DNA of 6,195 nucleotides from Labilithrix sp. (lineage in GTDB: Bacteria; Myxococcota; Polyangia; Polyangiales; Polyangiaceae): contig JAQBQL010000210.1 of the NCBI GenBank assembly GCA_028287035.1, positions 1-6,195 of the forward strand. The letters run 5' to 3'. This document shows, piece after piece, positions 1-6,195 of this stretch (position 1 is the first letter of the stretch; each line of letters begins with the position of its first letter). The notes beneath the pieces are model-generated. The model had not been told where the DNA came from and searched no databases. It saw nothing but the letters and a program-made list of their open reading frames with translations. The translations under genes and the position numbers were made by a program.

Positions 1-1
1 C

Positions 2-1741
2 ACGCGCCTCGAGCACGTGCGCGCGGTGCGTACGCTCTGGGCGACCCTCGGCATCGGCGCCCGGGCCGGTCGCGGCGGGCTCGCCTCCTTCGCGAGCGAC
101 GCGGCCCCCACCGGCGTCCCCCGCGCCGAGCGCCTCGCCATCGCTCGCGACGCGCGCGCGTGGGACGCGCTCGTGTCCGCGCTCGATCTGTACGAGTCGA
201 CGGCGCGCCGCGCCCAGGCCGAGGCGCAGCGGATCGACGCGGCGACCTTCCGCCTCGAGCTCCTCGAGCTGCTCGACGCGGCCGCGCTCCGCCCCGGCGC
301 CGGACGAGCCGGGGCCGTGCGCCTGGCGCGCCTCGCCGACGTGCCGGGCGAGACGCTCGATCTGCTCGTCGTGCTGGACGCGAACGAGGGGCTCCTGCCG
401 CGTGACGATCCGCGCGACGCGCTCGTGTCCGAGACGCTCGCGGAGGCCATCGCCAAGAACAGCCGCGGCGTGTTCGCGCCTGCGGCGCCCGGCATCGTGC
501 GCGCCCGCGAGCTCACCGCGCTGGCGGTGGCCGCGTCGGAGGCCGAGCGCATCGTGCTCACGTTCGTGCGCGAGGACGCCGCCGGCGCTCCGCTCGCCCC
601 GTCGCCGGTCATCGAGGCGCTCGTGCGCGCCGGGCACGTGGTGAATGCCGCCGCCCCCGAGGTGCCCGCTCGCTCGGGCGTGGCGACGCGCGTGCGGGCC
701 GCCCGCGAACGCGAGCGTGAGGGCTTCTTCCTCGATCCGGCGCGCCCGCGCAGCGACGTCGTCGGCGATCTCGCGCCGACCGCCGAGGCCGCGCAGCTCC
801 TCGACGCGGCGACCGGCGGCGCCGAGCGCGCCCTCGCGGTGACGAGCCTCGAGCGCTTCGCCCGCTGCGGGTTCATGGGCTATGCGCGCGTCGTGCTGAG
901 CGCCCAGGAGGCCTCCGCGACCGAGGAGCTCCCCGACGCGCGCGAGGAGGGAACGCTCGGGCACGCCGCGCTCGCCGCCGCCTTCGTCGCGACGCGCGAG
1001 CTCTGGCCGCTGCGCCCGCGGCCCGAGGCGGCGCTGCTCGAGCAGGGCGAGGCCGCTGCCGAGGCGGTGCTCGAGACGTGGCAAGGTCACGCGCCGCTCC
1101 GCGCGGTCGTGCGGCTGCGCGTGCGCGATGCGGTGCGGGCGGTCCTGCGCGCCGCGATCGCCGACGACGCCTGGGACTTCGCCCTCGCCGAGCAGCCCTT
1201 CGGTGATCGCGCGCCCGACGCGTGGCCGACGTTCGTGCTCGCCGGCGACGATGGGCTCCGCCTCGCGCTCCGCGGCAGCATGGACCGCGTCGACCGCGCC
1301 CACGACGGCAGCGCGCTCCGCGTCATCGACTACAAGCGCAGCAAGAGCACGGTGCAAGGCTCGAACAGCGCGCTCGGCGAGACCGCGCTCCAGGTGCCCC
1401 TCTACGCGTGCATCGCCTCGCGGTCGCTCGGGCTGCCCGCCACCGGCGCTTACCTGGCGACGCAGGCGCGCGACGTCGCGGGCTGGTCGCGGCCCAACGC
1501 GAAGGCGCAGGCCCGGATGGACGAGCTCGTCACGCGCGCCGGCGACCGCCTCGCGCCCATCGAGCGGCGTTCGCTCGCGCTGGTCGCCCGCGCGCGCAGC
1601 GGCGACGTGCTCCCGCTGCCCGCCTCCGAAGCGGAGTGCCGCACGTGCGACTTCAGCGGCGGCTGCCGCAAGCCGCGGTTCGCGATGGAGCCCGACGAGG
1701 CCGAGGACGGCGCGCCGCCCGGCATCACCGACGCGAGCTGA
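2..1741 (+). CDS. addB: AddB-type helicase-nuclease subunit, 5'-truncated
   Basis: Partial gene for the AddB-like subunit of an AddAB double-strand-break resection enzyme; it would act with AddA on DNA ends in the cytoplasm. The frame is open from base 2 (first codons give TRLEHVRAVR), so the GTG at 17 is internal and perhaps 400-550 N-terminal residues are missing, given the usual AddB size of about 1,000-1,150. Residues here are numbered from the codon at 17. A UvrD-C-like, non-motor helicase remnant includes LLVVLDANEGLLPRDDP at about 116-132. The PD-(D/E)XK nuclease domain starts near 275: H316 in GTLGH, D423 in LRGSMD, D438 and K440 in VIDYK, and Q459/Y463 in QVPLY, so it looks active. 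Iron-sulphur cysteines are C284 (FARCGF) and C541-x2-C-x5-C550, the known AddB arrangement. No Walker A is visible, but that region would lie off the window. The stop is TGA at 1739-1741. It is followed closely by addA and is probably co-transcribed with it. Assignment to AddB rather than another RecB-fold nuclease rests on the cysteine pattern plus the adjacent AddA. Confidence 0.86.
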   Translation, partial: TRLEHVRAVRTLWATLGIGARAGRGGLASFASDAAPTGVPRAERLAIARDARAWDALVSALDLYESTARRAQAEAQRIDAATFRLELLELLDAAALRPGAGRAGAVRLARLADVPGETLDLLVVLDANEGLLPRDDPRDALVSETLAEAIAKNSRGVFAPAAPGIVRARELTALAVAASEAERIVLTFVREDAAGAPLAPSPVIEALVRAGHVVNAAAPEVPARSGVATRVRAAREREREGFFLDPARPRSDVVGDLAPTAEAAQLLDAATGGAERALAVTSLERFARCGFMGYARVVLSAQEASATEELPDAREEGTLGHAALAAAFVATRELWPLRPRPEAALLEQGEAAAEAVLETWQGHAPLRAVVRLRVRDAVRAVLRAAIADDAWDFALAEQPFGDRAPDAWPTFVLAGDDGLRLALRGSMDRVDRAHDGSALRVIDYKRSKSTVQGSNSALGETALQVPLYACIASRSLGLPATGAYLATQARDVAGWSRPNAKAQARMDELVTRAGDRLAPIERRSLALVARARSGDVLPLPASEAECRTCDFSGGCRKPRFAMEPDEAEDGAPPGITDAS

Positions 1742-1760
1742 GGCGCACGGGCCGCGCGCT

Positions 1761-1786
1761 CCGCCGGCGCGGTGGTATACCGGCGG
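1761..1786 (+). repeat. Inverted repeat (hairpin) at the addA start
   Basis: CCGCCGG at 1761-1767 pairs perfectly with CCGGCGG at 1780-1786, leaving a 12-base loop at 1768-1779. In RNA this would be a 7-bp, all G-C stem. The GTG at 1772 would sit in the loop. The right arm ends three bases before the alternative GTG at 1790 and would bury its only ribosome-site-like stretch (GGCGG, 1782-1786). No T tract follows, so it does not look like an intrinsic terminator. It could tune translation of addA relative to addB, but in DNA this rich in G+C a 7-bp stem can also arise by chance. Confidence 0.4.
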
Positions 1787-4700
1787 CACGTGATCCTCGA
1801 CCCGGCCAGCCCCAGCCTCTACGCGCTGCCGAGGAACCTGGTGCTCGCGGCGAGCGCCGGGACCGGGAAGACGCACGCCCTCGTCGGCGTCGTCGTGCAC
1901 CTCTTCCTGACCGACCGTCCGGGCCGCGGGCGCACCGGCCCTGCGCCCTTCGATCCGTCGCGCGTCGTTGCCACCACCTTCAGCCGCAAGGCCGCCGCCG
2001 AGATCCGGACGCGCGTGACCCAGGAGCTCGAGCGCCTCTCGGCAGCTCCCGCGACCTCGGCGTACGTGAGCAGCCTCCGCGCCACGCTGTCCGACGAGGA
2101 CATCGTGCTCCGCGCGCGCCGCGCCCTCGCGCGGCTCGCCGGCGCACGCTTCGGCACGCTTCATAGCTTCGCGACCGGCATCGTGCGCGCCCACGCGGTG
2201 GAGCTCGGGCTCGGGCCCGGGTTCGAGCTCGCCAGCGAGAGCGACGCGCGCGCGCTCGCCGACGAGGCGATCGCGCGCGCCCTCGAGTCCCGGCTCGTCA
2301 CGCACGAGGCGACGGTGCGCGCCCTCGCCGAGGCGGCGGGCGGCGTGGACCGGCTCGTGTCGCAGCTGCGGCGGCTCCTCGTCCAGCTCGAGGAAGACGG
2401 CCGCGCCGCCCGCGACCTCGCGATCGCCGGCGACGACGCGGCGATCCTCGAGAAGCGCTTCGGCGAGCTCCTGGCCCACGCGCGTGCGCTGACCGCCACC
2501 CCGAAGTGGGAGGAACCGGCGCGCGCGCTCGTCTACGCCGCGACGAAGAACGACGAGGACGGCATCGAGGCCGCCGCGGCCGCGCTCTGCGGGATCGCGG
2601 CGCGCGGCAAGAAGACGCCCGAGGTCGAGTCGTTCGCGGTCTTCCGCCAGACGCTCGCGCCCGCCACCCCCAACGAGGAGAAGGGCCGCCGCCTCGCCCG
2701 CGCGTACCTGGCGCGGCACCGCTTCGCCGAGCACGCGAAGCTCGTGCGCGACGTGCTCGGCAGCGCCGAGGTCGAGATCGAGCGCGCGAGCCGGGCGCGC
2801 GCCGCCATCGGGTTCGGCGAGCTCCTCCGCGCCGCCCGCGAGCTCCTTCGCGACCGGCCCGACGTCGCCGAGGAGATCGGGAGCGGCATCGACGCGCTCC
2901 TCGTCGACGAGTTCCAGGACACCTCGCGGGTGCAGCGCGACCTCCTGCAGCTCCTCTGGGCGCGCGAAGGCACGCGCGAGGCCGGGCGCATCCCGCCGCT
3001 GTCCGCGGTGCGCCCGGGCGGGCTCCTCGTGGTCGGGGATCGCAAGCAGTCGATCTACGGGTTCCGCGGCGCCGACGTGGGCGTCTTCGCGGAGCTCGCG
3101 GTCGGCCTCGCCGGTACGCCCGCGCGCGAGGCGCTCGGCATCCCGGCCGGCGTGACGTGGGAGCCGCGCGAGCCGCTCGCCGACTTCTGCGCGCTTCGCC
3201 ACAACCGGCGCAGCGTCCCGGAGATCCTCGCGTTCGCGAACGTGTTCTCGGGCCGGCGATTTCGCCCCGGTGACCCGCCCCCGCGGCTCTTCGAGATCGA
3301 CTACGTCCCCGAGACCGAGGACCTCCTCGTTCCTCCGGAGCGCGCCTCGCGCGCCGCCCTCGCGCCGCGCACCACGTGGCTGCGCGTCGCCCCCAAGGGC
3401 GCGAAGTCGACGCGCCTCGAGGAGGCCCTCGTCATCGCCGAGCGGATCCGCGCGCTCGTGGACGCGGCGACCCGCGGGGAGGGCCCGCGCCTCGGCCACG
3501 ACGCGAAGCTTCCCTCGTTCCGCGACGTCGCGGTGCTCGCCACGTCGAACGCGATGCTCGACGCGGCGGCCTTCGCGCTCGCGCAGGCCGACATCCCGTA
3601 CGTCGTCGCCGGCAAGAGCTTCTTCCGCACGCGCGAGGTGCGGGACCTCGCCGCCCTCCTCGCGCTCGTGCTCGACCCGCTCGACAAGCTGGCGACGCTC
3701 GAGGTGCTCCGCGGTCCCTGGACGGGCGTGCACGACGAGACGCTGCTCGGCCTCACCCGCGAGTACGAGGGCCTCGTGCCGCCCGCCGCCTGGAGCGAGC
3801 CGCCTCATCCGTCGCTCGTGCACGACGAGGACCGCGAGGCGCTCCGCGAGACCGCCGCCCTGCTCGCGTCGCTCACGCGCTCGGCGAGTCGCCTCGGCCC
3901 GGGGGCGATCCTGCGCGAGGCGGTGCGCGCCCGCGCGCTCGACGAGGTGCTCGCGCAGCTGCCGCGCGGCGAGCAGCGCGTCGCGAACATGCGGAAGCTC
4001 CTCGCGATCGCCGACCGCCACACCGACGCGCGCGCGTTCCGGCGCTGGCTCGACGACGCCTCCGAGCAGGAGCTCGCCGAGTCCGAGGCCGCCACGTTCT
4101 CCGATGCCGACGACGCGGTCCGCCTGCTCACGATCCACGCCAGCAAGGGCCTCGATTTCCCGATCGTGTTCGTGCCCGAGATCGGCGCCGGTCTGCCGCG
4201 CCCCCAGGGCGGCGCGGCGCGCATCGCCATCGGCACCGGCGACGACCCCAACGTGCTGTCGGTGCGCACCGCCGACGACCGCGGCGTCGTGCACGAGGCG
4301 CCGTCCTTCACCGCCGCCTCCGCGCTCATGCAGCGCCGGGAGCGCGCCGAGCGCCAGCGCCTCGCCTACGTCGCCGTGACGCGCGCCGCCGACGTGATGT
4401 ACCTCGTGGGCGGTCGCTCCGGCGACGCGCCCGGGGACCCCGGTGCGAGCACCCTGGCCGCGCTCGAGGCCATCGCCGCCGACGACGCGGCCTTGCAGGA
4501 GGCCTCGCTCGCGATCGAGGACGTGCTCGTGCCGCCTCCCGCAGTACGGCGTGACCTCCGCCACGCGTTCACGGAGGAGGACGCGCCGCCACCGCCGCCC
4601 GCCCGCCCCATCCCCGCGTGGCGCGCGCTGCCCATCGCGCCGACCGCGCTCGCCGACTTCGACCACTGCGCCCGGCGCTTCGAGCTCGTCCACCTCCTCG

Positions 4701-5491
4701 GCCTCCCCGAGCACGTCCGCGGCGGGCGCGCCGCCGACGCCGCGGCCGCCGAGATGAGGACCCTCGCGCCCACCCCGCTCGACGCGCGCGCCCAGGGAAC
4801 GCTCGCCCACGCGGTCCTCGAACGCGTCCCCACCGCCGCTTTCGCGGGCGAGGACGCCGAGATCGCCGCGAGCACGGCGCTCGCCGCGGAAGGCGTCGGC
4901 CTCGAGCACCCGCAGCACGCCGCCATCGTCCACCGCGTCACTCGCTTCCTCGGCGGCAGCTACGCGCAGGCGATCGCCGCGGCGGGCGCGCAGGTGCGCC
5001 GCGAGGTCGACTTCGTCCTCTCCGTCGACGACGCGCAGGGCCGCTCCGTCGTCCTCCGCGGGAGCATGGATCTCGTCGTGGTGTGGCCGGACGACACCGT
5101 CGACGTCGTCGACTACAAGAGCGCCCGCAGCGGCGCCGACGACGCGTACGCGTTCCAGCTCGACGTCTACGCGCTCGCCGCGCGCTCGCTCTTCCCGAAG
5201 GCGCCGCGCCTGCGCGTCGGCCTCGTGTACCTCGGCGGCGCGGCGGCGGCGGGCGAGCCGAAGTGGCGCTCGCTCCCCGACGCCGAGGAGGTGCGCGCGC
5301 GTCTCGCCTCGCTCGGCGACCGCCTCGTGACGGCACGATGGACGTCGGCCTTCCCGCGCGTCCCGCTCGATCGTTGCGAGTCGATCTACTGCGGCTTCAT
5401 CGGCCGGTGTCACGCGACCATCCCGTCGCGCGTCGAGGGCGCGGCCGGCATCGGCACCGACGCGAACCCGGACGTCGCGACGACGACGTGA
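1772..5491 (+). CDS. addA: AddA-type UvrD/RecB helicase with C-terminal nuclease
   Basis: Complete motor and nuclease subunit of AddAB: ATP-driven 3'-5' translocase that unwinds and degrades DNA ends for RecA-dependent repair. At 1239 residues it matches the usual AddA length (about 1,200). Superfamily 1 motifs, in order: Walker A AASAGTGKT 26-34 (K33), Ia VATTFSRKAAAEI 66-78, Ic FGTLHSF 127-133, Walker B LLVDEFQDT 376-384 (D379, E380), III VVGDRKQSIYGFRGAD 420-435, IV LRHNRRS 475-481, V LLTIHASKGLDFPIVF 785-800, VI LAYVAVTRAAD 864-874 (R871). A proline-rich linker (about 935-950) leads to a PD-(D/E)XK nuclease: H1013, D1100 in LRGSMD, D1114 and K1116 in VVDYK, Q1129 and Y1133. Cysteines C966 and C1202-x4-C1207-x5-C1213 resemble an AddB iron-sulphur staple, unexpected in Bacillus-type AddA. 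The N-terminus lacks an obvious Q-motif glutamine. The start is uncertain: GTG at 1772 gives the longest frame, while GTG at 1790 lies in frame after a weak GGCGG and is at least as likely. The 3' end overlaps radC. Confidence 0.92.
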   Translation: MVYRRHVILDPASPSLYALPRNLVLAASAGTGKTHALVGVVVHLFLTDRPGRGRTGPAPFDPSRVVATTFSRKAAAEIRTRVTQELERLSAAPATSAYVSSLRATLSDEDIVLRARRALARLAGARFGTLHSFATGIVRAHAVELGLGPGFELASESDARALADEAIARALESRLVTHEATVRALAEAAGGVDRLVSQLRRLLVQLEEDGRAARDLAIAGDDAAILEKRFGELLAHARALTATPKWEEPARALVYAATKNDEDGIEAAAAALCGIAARGKKTPEVESFAVFRQTLAPATPNEEKGRRLARAYLARHRFAEHAKLVRDVLGSAEVEIERASRARAAIGFGELLRAARELLRDRPDVAEEIGSGIDALLVDEFQDTSRVQRDLLQLLWAREGTREAGRIPPLSAVRPGGLLVVGDRKQSIYGFRGADVGVFAELAVGLAGTPAREALGIPAGVTWEPREPLADFCALRHNRRSVPEILAFANVFSGRRFRPGDPPPRLFEIDYVPETEDLLVPPERASRAALAPRTTWLRVAPKGAKSTRLEEALVIAERIRALVDAATRGEGPRLGHDAKLPSFRDVAVLATSNAMLDAAAFALAQADIPYVVAGKSFFRTREVRDLAALLALVLDPLDKLATLEVLRGPWTGVHDETLLGLTREYEGLVPPAAWSEPPHPSLVHDEDREALRETAALLASLTRSASRLGPGAILREAVRARALDEVLAQLPRGEQRVANMRKLLAIADRHTDARAFRRWLDDASEQELAESEAATFSDADDAVRLLTIHASKGLDFPIVFVPEIGAGLPRPQGGAARIAIGTGDDPNVLSVRTADDRGVVHEAPSFTAASALMQRRERAERQRLAYVAVTRAADVMYLVGGRSGDAPGDPGASTLAALEAIAADDAALQEASLAIEDVLVPPPAVRRDLRHAFTEEDAPPPPPARPIPAWRALPIAPTALADFDHCARRFELVHLLGLPEHVRGGRAADAAAAEMRTLAPTPLDARAQGTLAHAVLERVPTAAFAGEDAEIAASTALAAEGVGLEHPQHAAIVHRVTRFLGGSYAQAIAAAGAQVRREVDFVLSVDDAQGRSVVLRGSMDLVVVWPDDTVDVVDYKSARSGADDAYAFQLDVYALAARSLFPKAPRLRVGLVYLGGAAAAGEPKWRSLPDAEEVRARLASLGDRLVTARWTSAFPRVPLDRCESIYCGFIGRCHATIPSRVEGAAGIGTDANPDVATTT
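1776..1781 (+). promoter_or_regulatory. Possible -10 element (TATACC) before addA
   Basis: TATACC matches four of six bases of the sigma-70 -10 consensus and is the only AT-leaning patch in the addB-addA gap. It sits within an 8-bp palindrome GGTATACC (1774-1781). The GTG at 1790 begins nine bases after it, the distance expected if transcription started at or next to that codon, giving a leaderless or nearly leaderless addA transcript. There is no recognisable -35 hexamer about 17 bases upstream (1753-1758 reads CGCGCG), so this is a tentative internal promoter. Confidence 0.25.
5410..5491. other. Convergent antisense overlap of addA and radC 3' ends
   Basis: The last 82 bases of addA (codons for residues 1213-1239 plus stop) are also the last 82 bases of radC on the other strand (residues from about 210 plus stop). 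The radC stop (TCA on the plus strand, 5410-5412) begins on the final base of the AddA Cys1213 codon TGT (5408-5410). Beyond that cysteine the AddA tail is a poorly conserved-looking run rich in Ala, Gly and Thr, whereas the RadC side still encodes its DHVVVA strand. No intrinsic terminator (G-C stem plus T run) is visible for either gene here, so transcripts from both strands probably overlap. Confidence 0.85.
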
Positions 5492-6120
5492 TCGAGCAGC
5501 GGCACGTCGGCGACGGCGCCGGCCGCCGCGACGCGCGCCGTGAACGCCACGTCCTCGGCGCTGGGCGTCGGATCACCGCTCGGGTGGTTGTGGACGAGCA
5601 CGAACCCCGCCGCCCCCGCCCGCAGCGCGAATCGCAGCGGATCGGCGCACCGCACGCCCATGCCGTGGAGGCCGCCCTGACCGACCCGGCGTACCGCGCG
5701 CACGCGGCTCCGCCCGTCGAGCGCCAGGAGCCATAGCTCCTCGTGATCGAGCCGGGCGAGCCGCGGGATCGCCCAGCGCGCGACGTCGCCGCTGCTCGTG
5801 ATGGCAGCGGGCTCGGGCTCGCGCGCCATGCGCCGGCCCAGCTCGAACGCGCACGCGAGCGCCCGCGCCGACGCGGCGAGCCGCGGCCCGTGGACCCCCA
5901 GGTAGGCCGCGAGCTCGCCGACCGTGGCCCGCGCCGCGCCGCCCTCGCCCCCGAGATCGGCGAGCAGATCGACGGCGACGTCGCGCGCCTGCGCCTGGCG
6001 ACCGACCGCGAGCCGCGCCCGCGGCCCGTATCCCGAGCCGCCCATCAGGATGGCCGCGAGGAGATCGGCCGTCGTGAGCTCGTCGATCGCCTCGGCCCGG
6101 TCGCTCACGTTGCGCGTCAT
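5410..6120 (-). CDS. radC: RadC family protein (UPF0758, JAB/MPN domain)
   Basis: RadC-family protein of 236 residues, close to the usual 220-230. The N-terminal part has a helix-hairpin-helix-like region (GELAAYLGVHGPRLAASARALACAFELGRR, split as 68-80 and 81-97) of the kind that binds DNA. The C-terminal JAB/JAMM metalloprotease-like domain has the full metal signature: E128 (EELWLLALD), H177 and H179 in HNHPSGDPTPSAED, S187 and D190, so a zinc site is probably intact. The start is well fixed: ATG at 6120 follows GAGGGG with a 5-base gap, and upstream in frame there is a stop at 6168-6166 with no ATG, GTG or TTG between. The N-terminus is shorter than in typical members, lacking the PRE(R/K)L-like opening, and seems to carry about a dozen extra residues around 30-43. 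RadC is historically linked to repair and recombination, but no firm enzymatic role is established. It lies tail to tail with addA, overlapping it by 82 bases, so it is a separate transcription unit. Confidence 0.9.
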   Translation of the reverse strand: MTRNVSDRAEAIDELTTADLLAAILMGGSGYGPRARLAVGRQAQARDVAVDLLADLGGEGGAARATVGELAAYLGVHGPRLAASARALACAFELGRRMAREPEPAAITSSGDVARWAIPRLARLDHEELWLLALDGRSRVRAVRRVGQGGLHGMGVRCADPLRFALRAGAAGFVLVHNHPSGDPTPSAEDVAFTARVAAAGAVADVPLLDHVVVATSGFASVPMPAAPSTRDGMVA

Positions 6121-6125
6121 GGGCG

Positions 6126-6131
6126 CCCCTC
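6126..6131 (-). promoter_or_regulatory. Ribosome binding site for radC
   Basis: On the minus strand GAGGGG lies five bases upstream of the ATG at 6120. It is the best Shine-Dalgarno-like match next to any start in the window and supports that start codon. Confidence 0.5.
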
Positions 6132-6195
6132 GAGCAACCCCGATGCCGTGCCGTCGCCCGAGCGATCACGCGACGTTGGCGCGCCCCGCGGGTGG

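Noticed and set aside
17..19. GTG at 17 as the start of the first gene.
   Set aside because: The frame is open through base 2 with protein-like sequence continuous with the AddB fold, and the product would lack the first half of AddB. The gene runs off the left edge.
1222..2166. Plus-strand frame of about 310 codons bridging addB and addA.
   Set aside because: Arg/Ala/Pro-rich, no domain, and spans the gap between two real genes in another frame.
3376..4554. Long plus-strand frame of about 390 codons inside addA.
   Set aside because: Its product is almost all Arg, Ala, Pro and Gly with no motif; it is the typical off-frame shadow of GC-rich coding DNA. addA in the other frame has every helicase motif.
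4366..4941. Minus-strand frame of about 190 codons antisense to addA.
   Set aside because: Ser/Ala/Arg-rich with no motifs and no ribosome site noted; it mirrors the codon bias of addA.
5473..5482. 10-bp palindrome CGTCGCGACG near the end of addA as a terminator.
   Set aside because: It has no loop and no T run, lies within both coding regions, and such CG-rich palindromes are common in DNA of this composition.
4618..5736. Plus-strand frame of about 370 codons across the addA end and into radC.
   Set aside because: Arg-rich low-complexity product with no recognisable fold, crossing two well-supported genes; a composition artefact.
5573..6169. Minus-strand frame overlapping radC from a GTG at 6169.
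   Set aside because: Arg/Gly-rich shadow of radC shifted by one base; the radC frame has the complete JAMM signature.
6143..6195. Plus-strand ATG at 6143 as the start of a divergent gene.
   Set aside because: Only 17 codons are visible before the edge, with no ribosome site and no recognisable sequence.

Overview
This is a very GC-rich stretch (roughly three quarters G+C by eye, codons almost always ending in G or C) with three genes packed nearly end to end. It carries no mobile element, RNA gene or repeat array that I can see. Base composition, GTG-type starts and the protein flavour fit a high-GC, probably soil or aquatic bacterium, such as a myxobacterial or other former 'Deltaproteobacteria' lineage. 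That placement is an inference from style only; no lineage marker is present.

Layout. Bases 2-1741 (+) hold the C-terminal part of an AddB-type ATP-dependent nuclease subunit; its reading frame is open to the left edge, so the true start lies outside. After a 30-base gap (48 if the second GTG is used), bases 1772-5491 (+) hold a complete AddA-type subunit: a UvrD/RecB-class superfamily 1 helicase with a C-terminal PD-(D/E)XK nuclease. Bases 5410-6120 (-) hold a RadC-family protein (UPF0758/JAB domain). It converges on addA and overlaps its 3' end by 82 bases. The last 75 bases lie upstream of radC and contain no clear gene, though a neighbouring minus-strand frame ends in a 4-base ATGA overlap with the radC start.

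How they work together. AddA and AddB form the AddAB helicase-nuclease, the counterpart of RecBCD, which resects double-strand DNA ends so that RecA can load and start recombinational repair. Both nuclease domains keep all recognisable catalytic residues, so this looks like a genuine two-nuclease AddAB enzyme. AddB has the classic four-cysteine iron-sulphur signature. AddA also carries a cysteine arrangement in the equivalent places (one before the nuclease core, three after it), which I do not expect for AddA of the Bacillus type. RadC is traditionally linked to DNA repair but its biochemical role is unsettled, so its convergent position is suggestive only.

I do not see a wholly new system here. 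The most interesting points are the second putative iron-sulphur staple in AddA, the missing Q-motif glutamine near its Walker A, the compact hairpin/TATACC element at the addA start, and the antisense addA/radC overlap that ends exactly on the last AddA cysteine codon.
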